A stretch of DNA of 64,000 nt from Argentina anserina (GCF_933775445.1 NC_065872.1:15314001-15378000), one strand, 5' to 3'; positions 36,501 to 48,665 are shown, numbered from the stretch's first letter. Program-made: numbers and translations. Notes: generated by a model not told the origin, from the sequence alone.

Positions 36501-37733
36501 ATTTTATAATTTGTTCGTAGAGATCTTCTGTTATTTTTTTCTTCCTTTGAATTTGCCATTCATCATCGTATAGTTTTAAAGAAATATGCATATGAGGTAC
36601 TTCAGAGTTTTGTTTTCATTGTTGCTTCGATTTAGTTTTTGCTTTTAGCATGAAACTGTTATTGCTTTCTTTAAAAAAGGGACCCAGGACTAAAATTCTT
36701 GTTTACTGGTTAACTGAAAAAGAAAAAAGAAAAATCTATTAGGATTATGTTTACTCATGTGTTTCTAATAAGCATATGGTTTCATTGATCCTACAAGACT
36801 AATTAATATTAAATTAAAATGGCAGGCCACTTCTGAGATTACCATCATTCTGGCTGGTAATGACACTAAGTGGGTTTTTGGGTCTGGCAATCAGCTTCAC
36901 TTCTATGTGGTTTCTTCATCAAACAGGTGCTACAACATACAGGTAAGATATTTGTGGCTGATGCACAATATGATATGATATTGAGATTTTATTTACTCTA
37001 TTCGGAGATGGATATAGTAAATCTAGCTTAAAACTTTGAGATTGATGTTGTCAAACTTGAGAAAACCGAGACCAAAGAATATAAATTTCGTCTCCTTTTG
37101 TCTCCACGCTTGATCACTTTATAGCAACATCTGACCAGCTTGATAACTCGCAGTTGTAGTTGATACAGTTTAGATATTGCCTGATCCAAGCCTGGATGGA
37201 CATGTCTAGTTGGATATTATGGACTTTAGTATTTGACTAATGTTTATATCATTCCCGGGTCTGATCTGGTTTGTCAGTCTGTGGCATGTTCACCACCCAG
37301 GGAACCTTGCTAGTGAATATAAGAAAAATCCATGATTATAATGTATGTAGGAAGAATATGATACTAATGTGTTGAATGAAAGTTTGGTATGTTAATATTG
37401 TCGAAAAGTTGGTGGTGTTAGTGATCTATGTAGACTGGACAACTCTGATCGCTGGTATATATCTGCAGCCTTGTAGGTTCACTGAATAAGATCCCTCTAT
37501 CGGTTGCTGGTATTGTACTTTTCAAGGTCCCAACCAGTTTAGAGAACTCCGCTAGCATATTCTTTGGTAACTTATTTCTCTCAAACTGGCTGAAGAAATT
37601 GGTTTGCTTCTGGATGACCATGCAAATACTACCTTAACTATGTAGCATCACCAATGAAATTTTGCCATTTGTAGGTCTTGTGGCGGGAGTGTTCTTCGCT
37701 AGAGCCAAAATGCGGGAGAGATCTCAATCCTGA
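33550..37733 (+). CDS. GONST1: Golgi GDP-mannose (nucleotide-sugar) transporter, GONST1-like
   Basis: Eight coding exons, 33550-33768, 33900-34039, 34632-34761, 35472-35570, 35945-36099, 36826-36942, 37469-37566 and 37675-37733, join in frame to 338 residues with GT-AG introns. The protein is a multi-span membrane protein of the DMT/NST fold: SGLAYCISSCSMILVNKF, FVGMLITSMFSLKYINVAM, FLTASYSLTLRRVMDTAKQ, and FTSMWFLHQTGATTYSLVG. The GDP-mannose-binding GALNK-type motif is GSLNK at residues 290-294. The start, an acidic N-terminus and the C-terminal ARAKMRERS agree with plant GONST1, which exchanges cytosolic GDP-sugars for GMP across the Golgi membrane and supplies sphingolipid glycosylation. 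A long 5' UTR intron probably precedes the first coding exon. Confidence 0.95.
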
Positions 37734-38403
37734 ACTGCTTTAACTTAGTTTGGCTTACACATGAGGACCATGTTTTGCAATGGGGAAACTGCATTCTGCT
37801 TTAACATCTGATGTTTCGCTTCTCGGAAATCATCTGGTGAAGTGACTGATAAACTAGCAAGGAAGATATATTCAGATAGGCAATGTTGCGGTACGTTTCT
37901 GGGTATCTGGTGGAGGGATGAAAGTTTCACTCAAATGTCAGGAGGCCTTCGGAGAAATATTGTACTTTATAGTATGAATACCTCAAAACCTTACCACTAA
38001 ATCATTCACATATTTGTGTTGTGCATTTGTGCTGCATCTCATTCTTATATATCATTTCTAGTCTTATTGAAACGATATCCCTGTAATTTATATGCGAAAT
38101 TACCAGAAAACAAAGACTCATCCTTGTATATTTGAATATGTCCTACCGATTCTTAGTGAACTCAGGAAGTTCTTGGTGTGCATTTTTGGTTTTGTAACAA
38201 TAAAATGAACCCAGGTCAGCCAAGAAACAGAGAACTGTAATGAGTTGGTCCAAAATCCAAATAGAATTTCTCATATAGTAGCAAAGGCTTAACGAGGAAA
38301 TCTGTACAAAATTTGCTTCCCAGACAACCCTATTGATTCAACAAAGCTTGAGCTATACCCTTTCTAGAACGCGAATCTGAAAACAAACAAGGATGCAGAC
38401 ACG
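37734..38403. other. 3' UTR of GONST1 and intergenic sequence
   Basis: No gene recognised. The left part is the likely 3' UTR; AT-rich with AATAAAATGA near 38200. Confidence 0.5.
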
Positions 38404-39261
38404 TGTACACATAAAATGTGATTTATTGAATATCAAGCGCGGAGTTATAATCTTTGTGAACTCCTCTGATTCTATCTCCGTATATGACCTGGCTCAAGGG
38501 TGACGTGTACTTGATCTTGAGAATTTGAGTTTGATTTGGATTTGGATTTGATGAAGAACGAGCGATTTGGCAGCTTGACGATTTTTTGTGGATTTGAGTT
38601 TGGATTTGGATTTGATGAAGAACAAGCGATTTGGTGGCTTGATGATTCTTCGTGGACTTGAGTTTGGATTTGGATTTGATGAAGAACAAACGATTTGGTG
38701 GCTTGATGATTCTTTGTGGATTTGATGATCTTCGTGGACTTGATGACCTTCGTGGACTTGACGGACTTCGGGATTTGTCGAGAGTGATCTTGCTCAAGTG
38801 ATTTTCTCTTTTCTTCTCCAGTCCCCTCTCATTTTGTTGAAAGATGTATTTATAGTGTCAATGTTTCTATTTTGTAGAATATTTTAATGACACTAAAATA
38901 ATAAATTCTTTAATTGTATAATTAAATCAATATGTATTTTCTGATTAATTTAAAAATTAGTTATTCTTATAACTAAATTAAACAGAAAATAATTGACTTA
39001 ATTATAACCGTCAAAGAATTATTAATTCAATCAAAATGTCTGATTACCATTTCGAATCGTTAATGACATTCAATTTTTCGATTTACGTCGGAATCACGAG
39101 GCTTCAATTACGATTATCCGTTTATATGTTGACACGAGTTTTTTTCGGATCCGCACCAACTTTGTTGACTTTTTGGGCCACGTGTGCAATTTTATCGGAT
39201 TCTTAGTTGATTTAATTTTTTAATGAAGATGATTAACTTCATTAAATTTTATGTGTCTACA
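38404..39261 (-). mobile_element. Possible solo LTR or LTR-like element (minus orientation)
   Basis: Its ends form an imperfect inverted repeat: TGTACACATAAAA at 38404 and, read on the minus strand from 39261, TGTAGACACATAAAA. On the minus strand a TATA box (TATAAATA, 38847-38854) and downstream an AATAAA (38421-38427) are spaced like the U3/R parts of a plant LTR. The 5-bp flanks (ACACG and CCCTT) do not match, so there is no target duplication to confirm it. The interior carries the tandem repeats listed next. Confidence 0.45.
38521..38763. repeat. Two-level tandem repeat: three ~64-70-bp units, then 18-bp units
   Basis: Units begin at 38521, 38591 and 38655 and share GAGTTTGGATTTGGATTTGATGAAGAAC.. 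CGATTTGG..GCTTGA. They are followed by two 18-bp units (38719-38736 and 38737-38754) that equal the beginning and end of the larger unit with the middle missing. Minus-strand frames through it encode only low-complexity Ser/Lys/Gln repeats, so I do not call a gene. Confidence 0.85.
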
Positions 39262-40014
39262 CCCTTCATTTTTGTTTATGGATTTTTCTTCAACTCGACT
39301 CTGATGAAAACCTGGTGGAAGAACAATTTTTAGACCTTCCGATAAGGCCTTAACTTCAGCAACTAGCATAACATAGAGATATTGCATAAGGCAAATATTG
39401 GATTTCCTCTATGCATGTTATTACAAAACAAAGCCAGTAGCAGCCTGATGGTTTTAGTAACAGATTCATCGACATTTAATTTGATAAAGTCTTGGTGTAA
39501 TTTGGAATCCTTGGTCTTCTTGGATGTCTAAGGTGAATCACCTAGCTTAAGTTACTTCTAGACTTGCTAACTGATGATAGATCACCACATTATCTGGCCG
39601 TCGGCGAAAGTAACAAGCATTCACAAACACTGAAAAAGTCAAGTGACCGGAGAGAAACGTACCGAGTAAAACTAACTATTGGCCATTGTTAATTCAAGGA
39701 GAGACATTGCAAGAACAAGGTTTGATGTTCTCAAGTGGCGGGTCCTAAACATAAGGCTAGCACAAATCTTGCACTGTCTTAAACTAGCATCAAGTGCCAA
39801 CATTGTCAATAGGAGCGAGGCAATCTCACCTTATCCACACTCCCACCACAACCTCCTATTACATGATCGATCATCACAATCACTCCTTATCAAATATCCA
39901 CAAGGCACCCCAAAAATCCTACCCCCATTACTAGTATAGTAGCCTCAAACAAAGCTAAGGTGAGAAACACAGCACTGAACCAAGTTTGATCTCAAATTAT
40001 TCCTACTGGCAGCA
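39262..40014 (+). promoter_or_regulatory. Upstream region of PSAN with I-box motifs
   Basis: GATAAG-type I-box motifs, common in promoters of light-regulated photosynthesis genes, appear on the minus strand at about 39831-39836 and 39895-39900 (CTTATC on the plus strand). No clear TATA box is seen, which is frequent in photosystem I genes. Apart from this I see no gene. Confidence 0.45.
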
Positions 40015-40688
40015 ATGAACTCTAGCGTTTTGGCAAGTAACTATGCCATCGCTGGCAGCAGTGCAATACTGGCTGAAGGCAATGGGAAGATGACCTCCAT
40101 GCCCCAGAGGGTAGCCATGCCTGTGATCAGGGCACAACATCAAGAGTCGCAAAGCGTTGGAGGAAGAAGAGCTGCGCTGCTCCTCCTCACCGCCACTGCT
40201 GCTGCCGTTGCCTCCAACCCCATTGCCAATGCCGGCGTCATTGATGATTACCTGGAGAAGAGCAAGGCCAACAAGGTACCTAGTAGCTAGCTTGCTACAC
40301 AATGTTTCTTGTGAACTATGAACTATTAGTTGGACTAATATGGCAATACTTTATACTCACATGGATGTATTGTTATAAAATAGGAACTGAATGACAAGAA
40401 GAGGCTGGCAACAAGTGGAGCAAACTTTGCAAGAGCATTCACTGTTCAGTTTGGGACTTGCAAATTCCCAGAGAACTTCACTGGTTGCCAAGATCTTGCC
40501 AAGCAAAAGGTATTTACAACTACCAACTCATTCCCTGGTGATACGGTATGACCTTAATGTTTGGCTTTTGTAAACTTGTTTTGGGTTTTGATTTGCAGAA
40601 AGTGCCATTTCTCTCTGAAGATCTGAGCTTGGAATGCGAAGGCAAGGACAAGTACAAATGCGGTTCCAATGTATTCTGGAAATGGTGA
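40015..40688 (+). CDS. PSAN: Photosystem I subunit N (PsaN), chloroplast precursor
   Basis: Three exons, 40015-40275, 40384-40509 and 40599-40688, join to 158 residues. A Ser/Ala-rich transit segment is followed by a luminal signal: twin Arg at 51-52, a hydrophobic Ala/Leu stretch, and an A-N-A cleavage site after residue 73. That leaves an 85-residue mature protein starting GVIDDYLEKSKANKELND. It has four Cys (in GTCKF, GCQDL, LECEG and YKCGS) and ends SNVFWKW, all typical of PsaN. This small extrinsic protein sits on the luminal side of photosystem I and helps plastocyanin deliver electrons. The twin-Arg signal fits export by the delta-pH/Tat route. The start is the only ATG giving a full transit peptide. 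Confidence 0.96.
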
Positions 40689-41355
40689 TCGGAGAAGGCA
40701 TGCGCATCAGCAATCTCTTTTTCGCAACCTTCCTTCGACATGTATCTAATTAAGTTTCTTGTTAAGTAAAAAAGTTTCAACTCATGATCTGCCTTGTGAT
40801 GTTCTCGACATTTCCTTTCTTTGTTCTTTCTGTTTTAATGCGTTGCCTAATGAATGGAATAGAACATGACCATTATAATGCACTATACAGATCAGAAAGA
40901 AAAGTTAACATACATCAATGAAAGAATGATAAGGCCACAAACTGTTGCATTTCGAAACTGTTACAATTCCCTTGTATGAATTCTATACAGTATTAAAGTT
41001 TGAGATTCACTACCATATGTACCTTCCGAGTGTGTATGTATAGCACCATGTAATCATCTGTCAAATAAACAAAACTCGAGGAAAAATGCCCCAAATATCC
41101 AGTAGATTCTCATGAACACCGGATAGTCCTGTGCTCAATCAGAGTAATGTTAAGAAATATGCACGCTTCAAGAGCTCCTTGAACACCAACTGATAACTCA
41201 GTTACACAAGCTCGATCTGATCACATCCATTTCCGTAGTGTGATTAGATTTGAACTCTGAAAGCAAACCCGACTGCTGCAGTAATTCAACTGAGTCCTCA
41301 GAACGTATCAAAGCTCACACTTCCAAAGACGCACTCTAAAACCTTCAACAGAATC
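40689..41355. other. Intergenic between convergent PSAN and GH28 gene
   Basis: 3' UTRs of the two convergent genes. No further gene seen. Confidence 0.6.
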
Positions 41356-44300
41356 TCAACTTTGCTGGCACCAGTCAAAAGAGCCAATATCCTGCATTTC
41401 AGGACATGGCGTTGGAAATACGTCATTTGCAAAACCCGAAACAAATTCACATTGCCACTCTGCAGATGCAGCTAGACCAAGTACTGTTACATTCCTGAGG
41501 CAGATCCCTTTGTAAGAAGCACCCTCGACACCCTGCAGTACTGGGGCTTTTGTTGAGTTCAAGCTGAGAACATTTCTAATGAATATTCCATTTACTTTGG
41601 GAACAGCTTTGGGATCCCATCCTTTATCCGGGTGGTCATTGGACCCTCTACTAAACTTTATGGGCGTCTTGACCCTATCCATTTTTATGTTACTTATAGT
41701 AACATTTTCTATGTAACCCCCTCTGCCCTTATCCGATTTTATACGCACCCCAGCTGCAGAATTCCAAATATGCAAATCCTCAATGGTGACATTTGAAATC
41801 CCACCAGACATCTCACTACCTATTCCAACTCCAGAACAGGTGGGAGTGGTGCCAGAAACTCTCCTCACTATGATGTTTGAGCTTGGACGAGCCATCTTGA
41901 TTCCATAATGATCCCACCCACTTTTGATGGCTATGAGATCATCGCCACTCTCAATGTAACACTCTTCAATGCACACATTTCTACATGAATCTGAACCATA
42001 CCATCAAGTTAACTTCTATAATAACTTACATGAAACACATCATATCAAATTGAGAGAACAAGGACATGCCTGCGTCTATGCCGTCAGTGTTTGGAGCTTT
42101 AAGGGGAGCCAAGATTGTCATGTCCTTTATAACAACATTGCTGATCAAACAAAAAAAGAACTATGAGCTAATTTTCATTACTTAAGCATAGGAAGAAGTA
42201 GGATTAATTTGAATCAAAGTGTTTTCCTCAATGACATTAAATGTGAAGATGGGTCATCAAACTGTTTTACTGTGGTTGGTAGTCATGTCATAGAGAAAAG
42301 ACTTGAGAAAGTAAACGGCTCATTACAGGCTGAACAATATGAATTTTCTCCCTCTCAACTTCCACTAAGCTAGGGATTTCCAGCAACTTGAATTAGTATG
42401 CATGTATACTTGAAACGAAAAATAAACAAAAAAAATAAGAAGAAGAAAGGAAACAATGTATAAGGGAAAGTCAAAGGACACACCTGCAGTAAACAGGATG
42501 AACTGTCCAAAAAGGAGAATTGAGGAAGGTGAGGTTAGAGATGAGAATGTTGTTAGAGTTCATTAGTTCAAGAAGGTGACCTCTCGTATACTCGAGTGTT
42601 CTGTTCCACCAGAGTTCCCACCACATTTTCCCTTGACCATCAATTGTTCCATTATGACCTGAAATCCCACACATAAGCATTGAATGAGCTCGAATGGTCC
42701 CTTAGATGTTAAAAATAAAATTAGGCAAGAATGTCTTTATCATTCTTTAAAGAAATGCCATTGAATTTTGAAGGAAGTTAGCAAACATACTAAATTTGAA
42801 CCCAAACAAATTTAACAGACACAGTCACTCTATTTCTACTGTCAGACTTTCATTAAATCAACCTAACACCTTGACAGGGAAGTAGTTCACCAGGAGTAGT
42901 AATTCTGTTAAAGAAGAATGGAACTGCTTACCTATTTCTAGTAAATGTGACTCTGATAGACAGAAAGACATAGAGTTGCATGAGCATATAAATTGCCAAT
43001 ACAAAGACTAAATTGATTAATATTAAATGACATGTGACACTCAATGATTTCAACTTATGATTACTAGATTCACATGCCACCATGTTCATATCCACAACTC
43101 ACATGGTCATTTTGTATTTTTAGTCCTCAACAAGGATAGAAAAAATTTGGTACCTGTAATGACAAGATCTGTGAGACCATTCCCATGAATAAGGCTTATA
43201 TGCCTTCCTCCTAACCGTTCTCTCCCTCTTCCATAAGAAGGCAATGGCTCAACAATAGGCCATTCCTTAGGATCCTATGATGAAAAACAAAAATAACTTC
43301 ATTAAGCACAAACTGCACAATACATTTATGGGGATGAAACTATAAATCTGTAATTATCCTAATCAATCACAGATATTTCTCTTCCATTGAAAGCAACTTT
43401 GTTATGATAAAAAAAAAAACAGAATCAACTACAATTCAAGAAGCCCTTATGTGGCTGTGACAGTATAGCACCCACATGAAAAATAAAAATTATATTATTA
43501 TTCAATTATTTCAATAAATATATGTAAATTTGGTTGGTCTGAGTATTCTGCAGTGCAGATCAGGAGGGTGATACTAACATTTTGGCATCAAGTCACATAG
43601 TTGAAGCTTCAGAACACAAGAAAGTACAAATCAGGGAACAAGAGAATCATGAAAATTTAAGTGAGAACTTGTTGGTGGTGGGGGGCCCACTTCGGCTGAA
43701 CCCGTGAACATTATTATTCCCTCTCCCCCAACTAAAAATGCTTCAAAACTCAGAAGCATCTAGAACTCGCATCATAACGGTGACCCTCATGACTTCATGA
43801 GTAATAATAAGTAGTAACAAAAGAGAACATGCATTCCTGCATATGGAATTATTACTGGCCCAAAGTCACCAAATTTTTTATCTTATTTCGGTAGGGTAGA
43901 TAAACTCCACACTCTGTAGCAACCCCAAAGTTTATGTGTTATAAAGTCGAAAGAATGCAAACTTGGTGTCGCCCTATTCATTCAGGGCATACCAAGAATT
44001 CCATATACCATGCCCATGAATTTAGTTTCTCAGCAGTTGACGAAGTTAAACGCAATCTAGAGTTACATCGTACAGCGGTGAGCTACTTTCACATTTCCTA
44101 AGACTATAAGTAGGAATATCTATCTGACAAGAATGTTACACTAGCCTAGACAAAATTAACGTGAAGTTTTCGAATTTTGTTGAATGCCACCAATATTTTG
44201 AAGTTCACAATTTCAAAATGTTACAGTTCATTCACATTTCTTTAGTACTGCCCTCCACAATCATGAACGTAATCAACTTTATCACACAGTTAAAAATGAA

Positions 44301-44762
44301 AAGGCGAGATTAATATTTTACCTGGGAGCCGAGAATTACCGCGCCCTGCTCGAGAAAGAGCGTGAAGTTACTAGTGAGGTTAAAACTCCCCGTCAACCAT
44401 CTTCCTTCCGGAACATTGAGCTGGGCCCCACCGCTCTTCTCCTGCATGAACCGTATCGCCTTCCGAAACGCCGCCGTATTCGACGTCGTCCCGTCGCCGA
44501 CTCCGCCGAAGTCCTTTATCGACATCACCGTCTTCCTCGGGGGAGCTTTCCCGTCGCCGAAGAATCCGGAACAGCTCGTCATCCTCCTCGCCGCCGGGTC
44601 AACGGAGGATCCGACTTCCCCCCAGACCGACCCGGCCCAGCGCGGCAGGCCGGTCATGGTGGAGATTTGGAAGCAGAGGACGAGCATGACGGTGAAGAGA
44701 AGGAGGATCGACGGCCACGTCGGACGGATTGCGCCGCCGAATATGGACTTGTCGGAATCCAT
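41356..44762 (-). CDS. Membrane-anchored glycosyl hydrolase family 28 (polygalacturonase-like)
   Basis: Five exons on the minus strand, 44762-44322, 43274-43154, 42658-42484, 42140-42070 and 41990-41356, join to 480 residues. Residues about 16-35 form one hydrophobic segment after a short basic/acidic N-terminus, so a signal anchor (type II) is likely, placing the catalytic part in the secretory pathway or wall. The beta-helix domain begins at SIKDFGGVGDGTT. GH28 motifs are NTDGID (263-268), SGDD (284-287), GVGIGSE (323-329) and RIK (352-354). In classical polygalacturonases the third is GHG with a conserved His; here that residue is Val, as in one plant subgroup, so hydrolytic activity is uncertain. 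Exon 4 ends at a GC donor (CAG|GCATGT). Likely substrate: pectic homogalacturonan, by family. Confidence 0.9.
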
Positions 44763-44836
44763 TTCTGCACGTGCATGAAAATCGAAGACCGGATTTCTAG
44801 GGTTTCGAAATCGCGGAATTAAAATTTGAATTTGGA

Positions 44837-44866
44837 AGAAGAAGAAGAAGAAGAAGAAGAAGAGAG
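44837..44866. repeat. (GAA)n microsatellite in the GH28 5' UTR
   Basis: A run of GAA on the plus strand reads TTC on the coding strand, about 75-105 bp upstream of the chosen start. An upstream ATG at 44931-44933 is in frame with the main start and would add 57 residues including a run of Phe. The 44762 start is preferred because it directly precedes the signal-anchor. Confidence 0.8.
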
Positions 44867-46288
44867 GTGGTGGGGGGTTTGGGTTTGGTTTTGTTGAGGT
44901 GGGAATAGAACAGTGTGTGGCGTAGTGCGCCAAAGTTTAAGAACGAAAGGAGGTGTTGGTGACGCGCGTGGGTTTGCGCGTGAGGTGAAGAAAAGATGGA
45001 TCCGTTTTGTTCGGTGTGGGGAGGGGAGGGATTGCGTGCGGTGAGGATCAGTGTGGGTGATGGCGTGGCAGAAGATGATTGGGTGGAGTGGGGTCGGTAT
45101 TAAAGAACAAGAAGTTTGACCTTCGTAGAGTGGGGACTAGGGCTTGATTTGGTTTTGGAGGTTCTTTCCGATGGGAATGTGGGGCTGTGTGAAGGAACAA
45201 AGAAGGCGTTACTCACGGGAAAATAAATTATTTCTTTTGTTAGTGTGGACGGCCTCCTGGTCCAAGATGTAGCACTCTCTCTCCTTTCTATTATTCATTT
45301 TTAATGTTATTGAAGAATTAACCTTACGATCGACGTTCTGATCAGCAGTAGCAGGACCAAAAACTTAGATGATTAGCAATAAAAAATTATTCTTATTTAT
45401 ATGCGTTTCGTAAAATTTTATTTTTTTACCTTGCTATTTTTAGATATTTGACATCATAATAAAACTCTTTCATATTAATACCTATATGGCTCTGTTTTGA
45501 TATTTCATTATATATAAGAGGAAATTATACATGTTTCGTCTAATGTTTATTTATAAATTCTCTCAATCTCCTTATCTCACAACTATAATTTTTTTTTAAA
45601 AAAGAACAAATTTATCTAATAAACAAATCATGAATTTAAACATGAACCAATAAATACTTTAACAAAGGAGTCAACATGAAAAGACGAGAAAAATATAAGA
45701 TTTTTGTTATGAAAGAATTATTATTCTACCATTGTGGGTGTCTTACATATTCAGGTTTCTTTAAGAGTAGATTATGCCTTAATGTAAGAGATATGAATCT
45801 CTGATTCTTCAGGATACTATGTATGTAATATATATATATATATATGTCACATTATTAATCAATAAAGAGTTCGGTTATGTTCTTTTACGTTGTTATTATT
45901 TTTATCTATCATACTTGATCACGTTATCATATATTTTGTTCTAAAAATGTTTGAGCGACGATGCCACCACCAGAAAAATTAACCTAGCCCTAACCTCCTA
46001 TGTCTGGTAGCCTTCTCTTTTTTGCATAGCCAGAAAAGTTGAGAATTCCCTAAAACAATTATCGTTAGAAAAACATAGAAGAAAACAAAAAATCCAAATC
46101 GATATACTCAGGGCACCCATGAATTTTCTCTGGCACCCAAGATATCATCCTTTCTGATTAGCCGTCGGCGTTAGTCGAGTCTTGTCCTTGTGGCACCGCC
46201 GCACACACAAATTCCAAGACGGTGGCATAACCCATCGTCGAGGCCTTGCTCGACTCCGAACCGTGGCTTCGGTAGTAGCGCTTGATCA
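44867..46288. other. GH28 promoter region and AT-rich intergenic DNA
   Basis: Next to the gene the sequence is GC-rich (44900-45200), then becomes AT-rich. An ATATAT run lies near 45829-45845. AATAAAGAGTTCGG and surrounding AT-rich sequence at 45850-45930 resemble the end of a copia-type LTR, but I cannot delimit one. No gene seen. Confidence 0.4.
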
Positions 46289-46835
46289 ACAACTGTAACA
46301 TCCCTAAATTCAGAACAGTAAAATTTCGAATTTGTGGATGCTAACACTATGATATAACTTCAATAAATGAAATTACGTTACAGCAGCTGAATATCTTATC
46401 CATGTTTCACAAAACACTTAGATTTCAAACTGTAACAAAACGTAAATACATGTGTATGTTGTACAGTAGTCAACTCTCACAAGTCCTCACTAAAATAGGA
46501 AAATGAATAGAAGCAAAAACAGCGCCCTGCTGTTACCATGCTCACTCTTTCCGCTTTACTATTGTGAAGTACCTGCAGTACTACCCCCTGCACCAATAAT
46601 GGTACACCAGGATTGTAAACACAACCTGGTCAGCTACAAAGCTGGTATGAGTAAACTAAAAGAAATACTCAAGGGTAATGTAATATATTTCTAAACTCAG
46701 AAATATATATAAAAAAACAACATTATCATCACAACACTAACAACGTCAACTCGCAACCAATGCCACAACAAACACCACATATTGCCACACAAGCATAATC
46801 ACAACTCACAATCACATCGCAACATATGCAGAACA

Positions 46836-47320
46836 TTCTGGGTTAATGCGACCCTCAAGTCGCACCCAGAAGATTGGCAATAATATTAGAGCTCTAGATG
46901 TTCATCCCCACAACCGGCCAAGGAGTGGTTCTAACATATGCCTACGCCACTAAGGCCGCCACACAGGCAGAACATTGAAATACATTTTTCCACTTGGGCC
47001 GCCGCTAAGGCTAAATCATATGTATTCATTTTCTTTCGCCAAACTGGCCGCCACTAAGGCAGAACAACTCACACAAGTCTTTTGCCTAAAAAGGCCACCA
47101 CAAAGACAACATCACAACCCACAAAGCTACACACGCAATAATCATACCGGAAGGTACATTTTCTTCCCTTCTGGTAACAACAAAATAATCACAACACAAT
47201 AACGCTGGAAGGTACATTTTCTTCCCTTCCGGTCACACAACATGTAAGCACTTCGACTATACAAATATTCTATCCAAAAACCTCTAATTTACCGAGAGGT
47301 ACATTTTATTCCCCCTCGGT
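46836..47320. repeat. Array of small hairpins inside the solo LTR
   Basis: At 46836-46871 the arms TTCTGGGT/ACCCAGAA and inner GCGAC/GTCGC pair perfectly. At 47146-47175, 47203-47233 and 47291-47320 three related hairpins have arms ACCGGAAGG/CCTTCTGGT, GCTGGAAGG/CCTTCCGGT and ACCGAGAGG/..CCTCGGT, all with the loop start TACATTTT. Stem positions differ between copies but pairing is kept, counting G-U pairs. Shorter GCC..GGC hairpins (CCACTAAGGC motif) recur at 46940-47095. Confidence 0.8.
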
Positions 47321-48554
47321 CCCATCCTCCACAGTTCAATGAGAACCAACTAAAAATACACAATATATTTCACAAATATAGTAGCTTTATATATACTTAG
47401 TGATAAATATGCATATCATATTACCATTTAGATATACGTATATAAATCACCAAATATATACACATTTATATTCAATCACACAACAAGTAAAAATATATAA
47501 AATGTAAGTTCACACATCTAGTTACCGCCAAGGGTAACTAGACCAAACGTGAGGTTTACTCACCTTTTCGCTCCCGCAAACAACTTGTAATCCTCAAGTG
47601 AGATCACTCGCTTGCTCCTTCAATTACCTAAGTGACAAAACATCACTTAGTAAAAAAGAACTAAAACCACTCAACACAACAAACCCTCTTTCAACATAAG
47701 GAAACTCTACACCTTCTTCCTTATGTAACTCTCGGTCTCTCTCTCTTCTTCTCAACTATCCCAAAATAGCAACAAAATTATAACCAATTAAACCACTTCA
47801 CAACTAACCACTTAACCAAAAATTCACCCAAAACACAGACATAACTAACTAGCCAAACCTGCAACAAACCCATTGCCCACACACTCTTAACTTCCCTCAA
47901 CTCAACCTAACTCAACAAGTCGAACACTTGTTTCCAACTCAAGCACCTAAGTTGAACAAAGCTCCACTTAGTAAAAAGGAACCAAAACAAACCAAAAAAT
48001 AAGCACTTCATAAATTTCGGCAAGAATGCTGAAATTACTAAGGTCACCCATGCCATACACTAGTGACATCTACTCCAACCTCTTCACCCTCTTCTTCTCT
48101 TACTTCCCAAAACCAACCTTTCCAAAATGTCACAACTTAACTAAACAACTTCCCCAAACAATACCATGGCACTCCCAAATATCTCCTACTCCCTCAAGCC
48201 TCCTTTGCTTTTCCAAAAGAACCCCTTCACTACCCAAAACACCAAAACAATGGCCTAACTACTTCCACTGTATCAAGATCTCTCACAAGAATTTCATCAA
48301 ACACCTTTTGTGCATTCCCTTAAACCCTTCCACTTCTCACAACTAAGATCCCAAAACTTACAATACCTCTTGACCTTCAATATAACTCACCATTACCACT
48401 AAGAACACCACCAAACAACAATATAACATAACCATCAAGAAAAAATGAAATTACCAAGCTGAGCTCCTTAAGTCACTGCCCAAAATCAGCAGCAACCAAC
48501 CAAGCCCACACAATCAGCAGCTTTACTAGCACCTCAAGGTCTCCTTCTGCCGAC

Positions 48555-48665
48555 TACAGCTGCAGCAACACTCCCCAGGCAGCAGCAATATAGCAGCAGC
48601 AACAACAAGCAAGCAGCAGCAGCAGCAAGCAGCAACAGCAGCAGCAGTAAGCAAACAACAAGCAG
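48555..48665. repeat. CAG-rich imperfect microsatellite
   Basis: Runs of CAG and CAA/AAC triplets dominate this part of the solo LTR. Reading frames across it (Gln-rich on the plus strand, Leu/Cys-rich on the minus strand) are low complexity and are not called as genes. Confidence 0.8.

Noticed and set aside
38399..39266. Target duplication around the LTR-like element at 38404-39261
   Set aside because: The 5-bp flanks ACACG and CCCTT do not match, so the element is listed only as possible.
39679..39939. 86-codon plus-strand frame upstream of PSAN
   Set aside because: No domain; it lies in the likely promoter with I-box motifs.
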